A DNA stretch of 64,000 bases from CAVSWT01 sp963775245 (lineage in GTDB: Bacteria; Bacteroidota; Ignavibacteria; Ignavibacteriales; Ignavibacteriaceae): assembly GCA_963775245.1 (NCBI GenBank), contig CAVZID010000016.1:124001-188000 (forward strand). The letters run 5' to 3'. Made by a program: the position numbers and the translations under genes. The notes under the pieces were generated by a model. The model saw nothing but the letters and a program-made list of their open reading frames with translations, ran no database searches and had not been told where the DNA came from. Each line of letters begins with the position of its first letter. The stretch's first letter is position 1. Shown piece by piece: positions 34,697-43,111 of the stretch.

Positions 34697-35119
34697 ATGG
34701 AAATAATTGAAAAGAAAATTACCATCAATGCACCTGTCGGAAAAGTCTGGAAAGCTTTAACAGACCAAAATGAATTAAAGGAATGGATGCTTATGCCAAC
34801 AACATTTGAACCTGTTGTTGGAAAAGAATTTACTTTTAAAGCAGAAGGAATGGAAAACTGGGACGGTTATTTCCATTGCAAAGTTTTAGAGGTTGAGATA
34901 AATAAGAAATTAGTTTATACCTGGAATGCGGGAATGATAAATGCCGAAACCATAGTGACAATTTTGATTTCCGAAAAAAACAAACACACTGAATTAACAC
35001 TAATCCATACCGGCTGGAAAAAAATACCCGAAGAACAAAGAAAACAAATGATAGATAGTCACAGCAAGGGTTGGGATTTAAGGTTCGTTCAATCGCTATC
35101 TGAATTATTATCTAAATAA
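34697..35119 (+). CDS. SRPBCC/AHSA1-like domain protein
   Basis: 140 residues. VGKVWKALTDQNELKEWM, FEPVVGKEFTFKAEG, WDGYFHCKVLEVEINKKLVY and a C-terminal helix (SKGWDLRFVQSLSELLSK) make a complete AHSA1-type START-like fold. Preceded by AAAAGGATTT. It is the expected partner of the ArsR regulator just upstream and a paralogue of the protein at 6204. Its ligand is unknown. Confidence 0.87.
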   Translation: MEIIEKKITINAPVGKVWKALTDQNELKEWMLMPTTFEPVVGKEFTFKAEGMENWDGYFHCKVLEVEINKKLVYTWNAGMINAETIVTILISEKNKHTELTLIHTGWKKIPEEQRKQMIDSHSKGWDLRFVQSLSELLSK

Positions 35120-35215
35120 AAACTTTTGTTTAGTATAATATTTATTCAGGTATAACTTCATATTTTTAAGATTATCTGCTTAAAATGTACTCAAATATTT
35201 CCTCAAAATATAAAG

Positions 35216-35248
35216 AAGCCTTTGTGATTTATTTTATTACAAAGGCTT
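35216..35248. terminator. hairpin terminator at the patatin gene end
   Basis: AAGCCTTTGT (35216-35225) pairs with ACAAAGGCTT (35239-35248). It overlaps the stop codon of the minus-strand patatin gene and faces the SRPBCC gene, so it can serve both. Confidence 0.7.
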
Positions 35249-36064
35249 AAATTTTTCCAGTTCACTCTTTAATTTTTCTTTTGCCGTTTCTGATTGTTTA
35301 AATATAGATTCATGCTTGGAAAAATCGAAAACACGTACATCATAAATTTCCGGCCTGATATAAATATCGGGTTTTATAAATTTCATCTTTTGTTGATTTA
35401 TTGAGTTCTGCATTATTTGATAGGTTGTGAAAACCGATTCAAAAGTAGGAGGGTATTCTTTTGCATTGCTTGTTTTAAATGCTGTTATATCTATTGCAAC
35501 CGTAATGTCGCAATCATTTAAAAGAATATCAAAAGGAAGCGGATTAACTACACCGCCATCGATCAAAATCTTGTTTTTAATTTTAACGGGAGTTAATAAA
35601 CCCGGTAAAGAATAACTTGCTCTTATAGCAGGCAATAATTTTCCTTTATCGAAAATCACTTCCTTTTTTTCCCAATAATCTGTTGCAACTATTTTTAAGG
35701 GTATTTTCAGTTCTTCAAAAGTATCGGTGCCAAGTTCCGCCTGTAGAAATTTATAAAATCTTTCGCCTTTCATCAGCCCGCTTTTAAAAAACTGCGGATC
35801 GAACATGGAAAACATTTTTACAAAATCCGATTTCCAGAGAAAGTCAAATGGTTTATCATTTCTTGGGAAAAGCAAGCGCTTTAACATTGCTTTCATTTCT
35901 TTAGAGGAATAACCTGCAGCGTAAAATACACCTATTATCGCACCTATGCTGGTACCTGAAATAATTGACGGTTTCAATCCAAGTTCTTCAAAAGCTTCAA
36001 TCATTGATATATGAGCCAGACCTCTTGCACCGCCGCCGCCGAAAGCTATTCCAATTTTCTTCAT
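35237..36064 (-). CDS. patatin-like phospholipase, RssA type
   Basis: 275 residues, no signal peptide. All patatin elements are present: oxyanion loop GIAFGGGGARGLAHISMIEA, nucleophile GTSIGAIIG (GxSxG) near residue 39, and catalytic Asp in DGGVVNPLP near residue 171. KPSIISGTSIGA and VFYAAGYS are typical of the bacterial RssA/YchK group. It is a Ser-Asp dyad lipid acyl hydrolase, probably cytoplasmic or peripheral. Confidence 0.9.
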   Translation of the reverse strand: MKKIGIAFGGGGARGLAHISMIEAFEELGLKPSIISGTSIGAIIGVFYAAGYSSKEMKAMLKRLLFPRNDKPFDFLWKSDFVKMFSMFDPQFFKSGLMKGERFYKFLQAELGTDTFEELKIPLKIVATDYWEKKEVIFDKGKLLPAIRASYSLPGLLTPVKIKNKILIDGGVVNPLPFDILLNDCDITVAIDITAFKTSNAKEYPPTFESVFTTYQIMQNSINQQKMKFIKPDIYIRPEIYDVRVFDFSKHESIFKQSETAKEKLKSELEKFKPL

Positions 36065-36165
36065 TCTACTTACTAATGTTTTTTCTGAATTTTCTCGTAT
36101 GTTCTAATAAAGTATAACCTGTATTATTTAGCATTATAAAAATAGTTTTTAATTTAAAACTAAGA

Positions 36166-36245
36166 AAGCCGAATTTAATTTCGGCTTACTTAATTCTAGT
36201 AGCGGGGGCAGTTCGACGTGGTGGATTGAACCTACAACCTTCTAA
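36166..36245 (-). repeat. hairpin plus degenerate tRNA-fMet 3'-end copy 2
   Basis: The hairpin AAGCCGAA/TTCGGCTT (36166-36173/36180-36187) is followed by TAGTAGCGGGGGCAG (36197-36211), identical to the flank and 3' end of the intact tRNA-fMet, then a 13-base interruption (TTCGACGTGGTGG) and ATTGAACCTACAACCTTC (36225-36242). Same order and orientation as copies 1 and 3 and as the intact locus at 39588-39701. Confidence 0.65.
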
Positions 36246-36363
36246 TCTTTTTTCTTTTTTACTTTAATAAAGATTAATTTTTGTTTCAGATGGATGCAAT
36301 AATTAAATATAATAATTTGAAAACAATATAATTTGGAATTAATAAAAAAGTAAGAAGTTTTAA

Positions 36364-36432
36364 CCAAAACTTGAAAAGTACGGCACCCCATATACTCCGG
36401 GAAGGTTTACTGAATGGAAAAAAGATGTTTGA
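36364..36432 (+). pseudogene. C-terminal remnant of a sortilin-like BNR protein
   Basis: The frame reads PKLEKYGTPYTPGRF then TEWKKDV and stop, nearly identical to the end of the 6764-10043 gene (KYGAPYTPGRFPEWKKEVN). Only this last exon-sized piece survives; upstream sequence shows no more homology. It marks a recombination or deletion endpoint just inside the tRNA-repeat boundary. Confidence 0.7.
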
Positions 36433-36764
36433 AAGCAGTTTCATAAAAAGGCTGATTTTTTTAATACATCAAATAAAAAGAACTAAACAAAATGTTTGGG
36501 TTTTTAATTCTTGCAACAGGGAAAGGGCCTGTCTTTTTAGAAATTTCGATTGGTTTGTCCGCTCAATATAGAAACATCTCTAAAAAACTTTCTATCAATA
36601 ATGATTGTTTATTTGAGAACAAAAACAGATTTGCACGAATCTGGCACAGAATAGCACGAAATAGAAACATTTATTGCACATAATGTTAGATTAATTTGAC
36701 ACGAAACAAAAATTTGTTTATATTAAACTCACACGAGAATAAAAGGATTTGACAAGGAGTTAAC
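36433..36764. other. regulatory region upstream of the GHKL cassette, with phased CACGA motifs
   Basis: Six CAC(G/A) cores, mostly within GCACGAA or ACACGAA, start at 36634, 36645, 36655, 36677, 36700 and 36732. Spacings of 11, 10, 22, 23 and 32 are close to multiples of one helical turn, so all would face one side of the DNA. AAGGAG at 36753-36758 is the ribosome site of the next gene. Short frames at 36371-36683 look spurious. Confidence 0.45.
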
Positions 36765-37145
36765 GTGGAACTTGAATTTTGGAAACCAATACGAAATAGT
36801 AATCAAATGAAAGCAACTGTCCATCTTAATGGGAATCTAGGATTTTCATCAGGCGCAACAGAGAATCTGAAAATTAATGAAAAGAAATATGTCAAGATTG
36901 GTTTCAATAAAAGTGATAAAAAGGATAAGCATCTATATATGTTAGTTGTTGAAAATAATTGCGACGAATGTCTAAGGATAAATAAGGCTGGAAATTACTT
37001 TTATTTAAATACGACATTATTTTTTAATGAACTTGGAATTGAATACAAGAAGAAAAAAATAATTTTTGATATAGTCGAAATAGATTCGAAGTCTGGCAAA
37101 TTATGCAAACTTATAAAAAGAGAAGTTGATAGAAAGAAAAAATAA
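36765..37145 (+). CDS. unknown small protein, first gene of the GHKL ATPase cassette
   Basis: 126 residues from GTG 36765, seven bases after AAGGAG. No signal peptide or membrane helix. It begins ELEFWKPIRNSNQMKATVHL, is beta-rich in the middle (KYVKIGFNKSDKKDKHLYML) and ends in a strongly basic tail (KLIKREVDRKKK), which suggests nucleic-acid or partner contact. ENNCDECLRI contains a CxxC pair. It ends 20 bases before the ATPase start, so both are probably on one transcript. No family recognised. Confidence 0.7.
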   Translation: MELEFWKPIRNSNQMKATVHLNGNLGFSSGATENLKINEKKYVKIGFNKSDKKDKHLYMLVVENNCDECLRINKAGNYFYLNTTLFFNELGIEYKKKKIIFDIVEIDSKSGKLCKLIKREVDRKKK

Positions 37146-37165
37146 TATAAAAAAATGAGGTCGTG

Positions 37166-39487
37166 ATGAAGAATATTGATCTCTGCCTTTCTTTAGTAAA
37201 AGCTGATTCCGAAGAAGACGTTATTAAATTACTCAAAAATAGCGGATTTTGGGATGATGAAAAAGCATGGAGGTATTTTGGTGATCTTGAAAATAATTTT
37301 GGAGATATTGGGAATCAACAGAGCAATGCGGACCGAGCATTGGTTGAAAAGCTAGTTAATTCTGTTGATGCTGTACTAATGGCTGAGAACTATATAAATA
37401 GTCAAAAGGATCATGATTTTAAACAACCCAATACAATTAAAGAAGCTTTAGAAACTTTTTATAATATCGATGAAGGTAAACTTTCTAATCTAACTCCATC
37501 AGAACGAACAAAATTAGCTAAAAAAATTGCCTTGGTTGCTACAGGGCAAAAATCAAAACCTTGTTTTTCAATTATTGATATCGGGGAAGGACAAACACCC
37601 AATAAAATGCCCGAGACACTTCTCTCTCTTTCTAAATCTAATAAGCTAAGAGTACCTTTCGTCCAGGGGAAGTTTAATATGGGAGGAACAGGCGTATTAA
37701 GATTCTGTGGAAGAAATAATTTTGAGTTAATTATCTCGAAACGTAATCCTCAAATAGCAAATAATGGCAAAGATGAGTCATTTAGTAGCTGGGGATTCAC
37801 TTTAGTAAGAAGAGAAAATCCAACGCAAAATGTTCGAAGTTCTACTTATAAATATTTAGCCCCAGTAGGTAAAATTCTAAGTTTCGATGCCGAAGGATTA
37901 GTAATTCTTCCTGGGGATTATCCCGAAGCTTATGAAAAAACAATGAGATGGGGTACATATATTAAGTTATACGAATATGATATAGGAGGACTAAAAACAC
38001 TAATCAATTTAAATTTGAATTATAGATTAGCGCTATTATTACCTCAAATAGCTTTGCCTGTCAGACTTTATGAAAGACGGGATTACTCAGCTCACTCTTA
38101 TGATGCAACTCTTTCTGGATTGGATGTTAGACTAGAGGATGATAAATTAAATAACTTGGAAGAAAAGTATCGTTATTCAGGGGAAATTAGAGTTCAAGGA
38201 GAAAGAATTAAATACTCCATTTATCCTTTTAAGCCTAATAAAGCTATTACTTATAAAGATAATGAAGGCATTATCTTTACGGTAAATGGACAAACTCATG
38301 GAAGTTTATCTAAAGCATTTTTCACAAGGAAAAAAGTTGGTTTAGGTTACTTAGCCGATTCATTATTGGTGATTGCGGATTGTTCAGAATTTACAGGAAG
38401 AGCTAAAGAGGATTTATTCAAAAATGACAGAGAGACATTAGTCAATTGTCCACTGAGAACCGAAATAGAAAGAGTTTTTGAAGATGAGATAAGAAATCAT
38501 AAAGGTTTAAGACAACTACAAGAGGAACGTAAAAGAGCTGAGATTACAAATAAATTAGCTGATTCAAAACCACTAGTAGACATACTAAGTAATATAATTA
38601 AAAAATCACCTGCGTTATCACTCTTATTAAATCCAGGGCAAAGGCTTTCAAATCCATTCAATTTAGAAAATGGCAAATATATTGAGGAATACAAAGGAAA
38701 AATATTCCCAACATTTTTCAAGTTGAAGAAACAATATGGCGAAGCAAACCCCAAACTAGCAGAAGCAGGACGAAGATTTAGAATTCAATTTAAAACTGAT
38801 GTCCAAAACGATTATTTTGAAAGATCAAAAGATCCTGGGAATTTTGAGTTGTACCTTAATGATTCGTTATATCAAGATCATTCTATTAATTTATGGAACG
38901 GTACCGCAACACTTTCTGTTGCAATAAATACTAAAATGAAGATTGGTCAAAAGTTGAGTTTTCGAACATTAATAACTGATGTTCAAAATAGTACATTTCC
39001 ATTTGAGGAAAGTTTTGAAGTAGTTGTATCGCCAAAAACTAAAAATAGCGGAGGAACTTCCCAGTCACTACATCCACCAACTGATAAAGGAGGTGATCAG
39101 GACAAAACCAAAGAACATTTAGGTCTCCCCCAAATAATTCAGATAAGAAAAGATCAATGGGATGAATTTAGTTTTGATAAAACGACTTCTTTGAGAACTA
39201 TTTCAATAGGTGATGGAAAATATGATTTCCGAATTAACCTTGATAATCATCACTTGCTAAGTGAATTAAAAAATAGCAGTCCCGATGAAATAAACTTAAA
39301 CGAAGCTCGATACAAATACGGATTAGTATTAGTTGCTCTTGCACTTATCAGTGGCTCAGATGATAATGAAGATAAAGTTATAGCACATATAGATGATATC
39401 ATGGATAGAATTTCCCCGATAATTATACCAATAATTGCTCAATTAGGAGAGCTAAAATCTGAGGAAGTTGTTGAAATTATCGATTAG
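37166..39487 (+). CDS. large GHKL (Hsp90/MORC-like) ATPase
   Basis: 773 residues from ATG 37166 (GAGG five bases upstream; GTG 37163 is too close). The Bergerat fold is clear: N-box NADRALVEKLVNSVDAVLM (about residues 54-72) with Glu and Asn, G1 box SIIDIGEGQTP with DxGxG (about 135-145), and G2 region GKFNMGGTGVLRFCG (about 168-182). A transducer-like region with VRLYERRDY and IFTVNGQTHGSLSKAF follows. The C-terminal 300 residues, including a Ser/Gly/Pro linker near 39045-39090, are unassigned. MORC/MutL-type motion on DNA or protein is plausible; no substrate domain is recognised. Confidence 0.82.
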   Translation: MKNIDLCLSLVKADSEEDVIKLLKNSGFWDDEKAWRYFGDLENNFGDIGNQQSNADRALVEKLVNSVDAVLMAENYINSQKDHDFKQPNTIKEALETFYNIDEGKLSNLTPSERTKLAKKIALVATGQKSKPCFSIIDIGEGQTPNKMPETLLSLSKSNKLRVPFVQGKFNMGGTGVLRFCGRNNFELIISKRNPQIANNGKDESFSSWGFTLVRRENPTQNVRSSTYKYLAPVGKILSFDAEGLVILPGDYPEAYEKTMRWGTYIKLYEYDIGGLKTLINLNLNYRLALLLPQIALPVRLYERRDYSAHSYDATLSGLDVRLEDDKLNNLEEKYRYSGEIRVQGERIKYSIYPFKPNKAITYKDNEGIIFTVNGQTHGSLSKAFFTRKKVGLGYLADSLLVIADCSEFTGRAKEDLFKNDRETLVNCPLRTEIERVFEDEIRNHKGLRQLQEERKRAEITNKLADSKPLVDILSNIIKKSPALSLLLNPGQRLSNPFNLENGKYIEEYKGKIFPTFFKLKKQYGEANPKLAEAGRRFRIQFKTDVQNDYFERSKDPGNFELYLNDSLYQDHSINLWNGTATLSVAINTKMKIGQKLSFRTLITDVQNSTFPFEESFEVVVSPKTKNSGGTSQSLHPPTDKGGDQDKTKEHLGLPQIIQIRKDQWDEFSFDKTTSLRTISIGDGKYDFRINLDNHHLLSELKNSSPDEINLNEARYKYGLVLVALALISGSDDNEDKVIAHIDDIMDRISPIIIPIIAQLGELKSEEVVEIID

Positions 39488-39527
39488 AAGATTGTTGGTT
39501 AAAACAAAATTACAGTGGGTATTTTTA

Positions 39528-39569
39528 ATGCAATAAGTTCATGATGCTGGATTGAAGTTACAATCTTAC
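39528..39569 (-). repeat. degenerate tRNA-fMet 3'-end copy 3
   Basis: TTCATGATGCTGG followed by ATTGAAGTTACAATCTT (39538-39567) repeats the 13-base insertion and ATTGAACCTACAA core of copies 1 and 2, with more decay. A weak AAAATTAC/GTATTTT hairpin precedes it at about 39506-39526. It lies 41 bases after the GHKL gene. Confidence 0.5.
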
Positions 39570-39587
39570 TTCCCCACATTTAAAAAC

Positions 39588-39619
39588 AAAAAACCCAGTC
39601 AAAATTGACTGGGTTTTTT
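39588..39619 (-). terminator. rho-independent terminator of tRNA-fMet
   Basis: CCCAGTCAA/TTGACTGGG nine-base stem flanked by A-runs on the left and T-runs on the right. It follows the tRNA by ten bases on the minus strand and can also stop transcripts leaving the GHKL cassette on the plus strand. Confidence 0.8.
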
Positions 39620-39628
39620 AATTCTTAG

Positions 39629-39701
<73 letters not shown>

Positions 39702-39778
39702 ATATTTGGATTCCAAATATAGGCAAATGCCTTCGGGATGTCAAACAATTGAACACTCTATACTGCTGTAAAATCTGA

Positions 39779-40048
39779 TTAAACTTGTCCTGTTTCAAAG
39801 CTTGAAATTATTCCATCCAATGATTGAGATTTTGCATGTATTTCATTAAGCTTTTTAATTATACGAAGTATTGCATTGCGTCTTTCTTCAATCATCTCCA
39901 TTAGAAATGACTGCACTTCAGGGAAGTTGCATTCTGCATAAACGCCTTCGTAAAATTTGACTGCTGAAGCTTCTTTTCTTAAAGCCTCGTTCAGCATTGC
40001 ACATGAATTTTTACATGCATGCACACAATTTACATCTTCTAGATTCAT
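39779..40048 (-). CDS. small ferritin-like-type helical protein
   Basis: About 89 residues. ATG 40048 is preceded by GGGGA at proper spacing; an in-frame ATG at 40060 is the alternative. VHACKNSCAMLNEALRKEAS opens a two-helix hairpin with regularly placed Glu residues (EASAVKFYEGVYAECNF; FLMEMIEERRNAILRIIKKL), as in the E-x-x-x-Y and E-x-x-H-like positions of rubrerythrin-type bundles, though a full di-iron set is not present. CVHACKNSC could bind a metal. It follows the gamma subunit of the oxidoreductase by 27 bases and is probably its last operon gene. Confidence 0.6.
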   Translation of the reverse strand: MNLEDVNCVHACKNSCAMLNEALRKEASAVKFYEGVYAECNFPEVQSFLMEMIEERRNAILRIIKKLNEIHAKSQSLDGIISSFETGQV

Positions 40049-40075
40049 TTTAGTCCCCATTAGTTATTATTACCC

Positions 40076-40633
40076 TTATATTTTTTCAAATTCGTGAGCT
40101 AATTCTTTTCCAATTTCCAAAGCTTTTTCATTAACCGGAATCAAATGATGATGCCTTTCCGGCAATACTTTTTTTAATGCATTCAATATATTTTCAATCT
40201 TTACAACAGGGCGCCTTTCAAGATAAGCTCCAAGCAATATCATGTTTGCAACTTGTTTCTTCTGCAGCTTTTGTGCTTCTTCAAATGCGGGAACACAGAG
40301 CACTTCAATATCTTCGCGCATTGGAGGATTAATTATACTGGACTTTTCATAAATCAATAAACCGCCTGGCTTAATACAGTTTTCAAATTTATCTAATGAC
40401 GGCTGATTGAGAATAATTCCCGAATCAAACTTTGTGATGATGGGAGAGCTTATTCTATCTTCCGAAACTATTACAGTACAGTTTGCTGTACCGCCTCTCA
40501 TTTCAGGCCCGTAGGAAGGCATCCAGCTTACATCCTTGTTTTCAATCATTGCGCCGTAAGCAATTATTTGTCCCATCGATAGAATACCTTGCCCGCCGAA
40601 TCCTGCAAAAATTATTTCTTGTGTTTTTTCCAT
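40076..40633 (-). CDS. 2-oxoacid:ferredoxin oxidoreductase, gamma subunit
   Basis: 185 residues. FAGFGGQGILSMGQIIAYGA is the conserved gamma-domain opening, then WMPSYGPEMRGGTANCTVIV and FDSGIILNQPSLDKFE. It interacts with CoA-side and core subunits of KorC/VorC-type enzymes. Preceded by a GGAA-type ribosome site. Third structural gene after the ferredoxin, alpha and beta subunits. Confidence 0.9.
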   Translation of the reverse strand: MEKTQEIIFAGFGGQGILSMGQIIAYGAMIENKDVSWMPSYGPEMRGGTANCTVIVSEDRISSPIITKFDSGIILNQPSLDKFENCIKPGGLLIYEKSSIINPPMREDIEVLCVPAFEEAQKLQKKQVANMILLGAYLERRPVVKIENILNALKKVLPERHHHLIPVNEKALEIGKELAHEFEKI

Positions 40634-40679
40634 TTTAATTTCCTTTTGAAAATCTTATTGTTTTTCGGGAACTTTAATG

Positions 40680-41426
40680 TCACCCAACGGATACATCGGG
40701 AAACATACTGTCTTCCAAATATTTAATAGTTTCAACCGGAGTCATCTTCCAGCCGGAAGGACAGTTTGAAACAACTTCAATAAAACAAGTTCCTTTATTT
40801 TCTTTTTGATATTCAAATGATTTCGTAATTGCTTTCTTTAATTTTCTAACTGCATTTGATGTATGAACTGCCTGCCTTGTTACATAATAAGCCCCGGGCA
40901 GGTTTGAAATTAATTCAGTTATTTTTAAAGGATAACCGATTGATTTTGACTCTCTTCCGTAAGGAGTAGTGGAGGTTATCTGTCCAAGCAAAGATGTTGG
41001 CGCCATTTGTCCGCCGGTCATTCCATAAATTGCATTGTTGATAAACAGCATTAAAATATTTTCACCGCGGTTAACTGCATGAATTGTTTCTGCAGTACCT
41101 ATTGCAGCAAGATCGCCGTCACCTTGATATGAGAAAACATATTTATCAGGAAGAACTCTTTTTATTCCTGTAGCAACTGCGCTGGCACGTCCATGAGCGG
41201 CTTCCTGCATATCGATATTCATATAATGATAAGCAAAAACCGAACAGCCCACAGGGGCAACGCCAATTGTTTTATCCTGTAATCCAAGCTCTTCAACAAC
41301 TTCCATTAATACTCTGTGAACAACACTGTGTCCGCAGCCGGGACAATAGTGAAATTTAGTATCCGTTAATGTTGAAGGCTTGCAGTAAACTTGTTCTAAT
41401 CCTTCTGTTGAAACTTCTAATGCCAT
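40680..41426 (-). CDS. 2-oxoacid:ferredoxin oxidoreductase, beta subunit (TPP-binding)
   Basis: 248 residues. FHYCPGCGHSVVHRVL and the thiamine diphosphate motif YQGDGDLAAIGTAETIHAV ending in LFINNAIYGMTGGQMAPTS are diagnostic. CPGCGH provides two cluster-type cysteines. Length and motif match KorB/VorA-like beta subunits. It binds TPP and decarboxylates the 2-oxoacid. Directly adjoins the alpha subunit. Confidence 0.92.
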   Translation of the reverse strand: MALEVSTEGLEQVYCKPSTLTDTKFHYCPGCGHSVVHRVLMEVVEELGLQDKTIGVAPVGCSVFAYHYMNIDMQEAAHGRASAVATGIKRVLPDKYVFSYQGDGDLAAIGTAETIHAVNRGENILMLFINNAIYGMTGGQMAPTSLLGQITSTTPYGRESKSIGYPLKITELISNLPGAYYVTRQAVHTSNAVRKLKKAITKSFEYQKENKGTCFIEVVSNCPSGWKMTPVETIKYLEDSMFPDVSVG

Positions 41427-41427
41427 A

Positions 41428-41826
41428 TCAACCCCCTACCGTTATATTTTGATTTTCTAATATTGTCTGTAAATGTGCTGCAACATCTTCGGGTGAAGGA
41501 ATCATTCCTCCCATTCTTCCTAAAAAGCTTACAGGACATTTTCCGTTTACCGAAAGCCTAACATCTTCAACCATTTGCCCTGCATTCATTTCAACAACAA
41601 GCATTGATTCAACTTGATGTGATAATTCACTTATTCTATCAATGGGGAAAGGATATAAAGTTATCGGCCTAAGCAAACCAACTTTAACTCCTTCTTCTCT
41701 TAAAATATCTACGGCCTTCTGGCAAATTCTTGCGGTTAATCCGAAAGCAACAAACAGAAATTCAGCATCTTCAGTTTCAATTTCTTCAAAACGAACTTCG
41801 GATTGAAGTGCTTTATATTTTTCCTG
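41428..41826 (-). CDS. vorB: C-terminal part of the frameshifted alpha (VorB-like) subunit
   Basis: Open frame without a start: KYKALQSEVRFEEIETEDAE, FLFVAFGLTARICQKAVDIL, then LRPITLYPFPIDRISELS and VVEMNAGQMVEDVRLSVNG. This is the TK C-terminal-like domain II of the alpha subunit, which continues 41813-42526 after one indel in the A-rich run near 41820. A TTG-initiated 82-residue protein (from 41676) would be an artefact. Confidence 0.75.
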   Translation of the reverse strand, partial: QEKYKALQSEVRFEEIETEDAEFLFVAFGLTARICQKAVDILREEGVKVGLLRPITLYPFPIDRISELSHQVESMLVVEMNAGQMVEDVRLSVNGKCPVSFLGRMGGMIPSPEDVAAHLQTILENQNITVGG

Positions 41827-42526
41827 AAGACTCTAAATTTATTTCTTCCATTTTTTCAGGCTGAATAAAAAGCGAAGTAATTATATTTCTTTCGCGTGTT
41901 GAAGGCTTGCCTACTGTTGCCCATGGTTTTTCATGTTTTGGTAAAGAGCCTTCTACAGGGAGAGTCAATTTTTCCATCATTTGGCCAAGCGCGCCGTCTG
42001 CTAAAATCATAGCAGGATTTTTATATTTTTCAGCTAAACGAAAAGCATCAAAAACAAAATCAGCCATTTCCTGAACTGATGAAGGAGCTAAAACAATTAA
42101 ATGATAGTCACCATGCCCGCCGCCTTTTACAGCCTGGAAATAATCACCTTGTGAAGGCTGAATCGTTCCTAAACCAGGGCCGCCACGAACAACATTAACA
42201 ATTAAGCACGGAAGCTGTGCGGAAGCGATATATGAAATTCCTTCCTGCATCAAACTTATTCCCGGGCTTGATGAAGAAGTCATAACTCTTGCACCAGCAC
42301 CGGCTGCACCATAAATCATATTTATAGATGCAACTTCACTTTCTGCTTGAAGGACAACACCCGAACGGTTAGGAACCTCTCTTGTTAAGTATTCCAGTAT
42401 TTCTGATTGCGGGGTTATTGGATAGCCGAAGTATGCATCAATTCCAGCCCTAATAGCCGCTTCAGCAAGTGCTTCGTTCCCCTTCATCAAACGGACATCA
42501 TCTTTTTTGGGATTAAGATTTTCCAT
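41813..42526 (-). CDS. vorB: 2-oxoacid:ferredoxin oxidoreductase, alpha subunit, VorB-like (N-terminal part)
   Basis: 237 residues as read. RLMKGNEALAEAAIRAGIDA, YFGYPITPQSEILEYLTREV, QAESEVASINMIYGAAGAGA, RVMTSSSSPGISLMQEGISY and GGPGLGTIQPSQGDYFQAVK match the VorB/KorA pyrimidine-binding domain, closest in my memory to proteins named VorB (3-methyl-2-oxobutanoate type). The frame breaks at NLESSGKI; restoring it adds the 41428-41826 segment, for about 365 residues in all. 2-oxoglutarate as substrate remains possible. Together with beta, gamma and ferredoxin subunits it links 2-oxoacid oxidation to ferredoxin reduction. Confidence 0.85.
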   Translation of the reverse strand: MENLNPKKDDVRLMKGNEALAEAAIRAGIDAYFGYPITPQSEILEYLTREVPNRSGVVLQAESEVASINMIYGAAGAGARVMTSSSSPGISLMQEGISYIASAQLPCLIVNVVRGGPGLGTIQPSQGDYFQAVKGGGHGDYHLIVLAPSSVQEMADFVFDAFRLAEKYKNPAMILADGALGQMMEKLTLPVEGSLPKHEKPWATVGKPSTRERNIITSLFIQPEKMEEINLESSGKI

Positions 42527-42567
42527 TTTATACCTTTAAAAAATTTGTTACCAAAGAACTTAGAGTA

Positions 42568-42813
42568 TTATAAAGCTGTTACAGCTTTTTGCGAGGATTT
42601 TTTGGGTTGCCTATAAACAGTTATTGCTACATCCGGACAGACGATAGCACAGTTTACACAGCCGGTACAATTATCCTGAATCAGCTCGGCGTATCTATAG
42701 CCCTGCTCATTGATATTCGGAGAAAGGCCGAGGCTTGATTGAGGACAGGCAACTATACAAAGCTCGCATCCTTTGCAAGTTTCCTTGTCTATTATTACTG
42801 TTCCTCTAATCAT
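42568..42813 (-). CDS. 2-oxoacid:ferredoxin oxidoreductase, ferredoxin (delta) subunit
   Basis: 81 residues with two [4Fe-4S] motifs: CKGCELCIVACPQ and CTGCVNCAIVCPD, each CxxCxxCxxxCP. IIDKETCKGCELC and the IxVYR end fit KorD/VorD. First gene of the minus-strand operon delta-alpha-beta-gamma-(ferritin-like). It takes electrons from the TPP core and passes them to ferredoxin. Confidence 0.92.
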   Translation of the reverse strand: MIRGTVIIDKETCKGCELCIVACPQSSLGLSPNINEQGYRYAELIQDNCTGCVNCAIVCPDVAITVYRQPKKSSQKAVTAL

Positions 42814-43111
42814 GATGGTAAAACTTTGTTTATTATTGATATTTCATTTGAAGCCCAAAAATCAACATACATGCCAGATAAAATTAATAGAGTTTAAGTT
42901 ACAAAATCGAACAAAAGTGGATAATTTCAACACAATTAATTGCCATATACAAGAATGATTTTTAAGGGGTACTTCCTAAGTTCGAGAAGGGATTTTTGAG
43001 GATTTTTAAAGGAAATTTCAAGTTCCACAGATTGTTAATTTAAGTCTATCTATATATTGAATTAAGTATTTATTTAATATAAATTGAACAGCAATATGGA
43101 GGGTACTTTAT

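Noticed and set aside
36371..36683. Two overlapping small frames upstream of the GHKL cassette
   Set aside because: They overlap the sortilin-like remnant in another frame and the phased CACGA region; no ribosome site or family resemblance.
41428..41676. Separate 82-residue TTG-initiated gene
   Set aside because: It is the last part of the VorB-like subunit, whose frame stays open upstream to about 41826.
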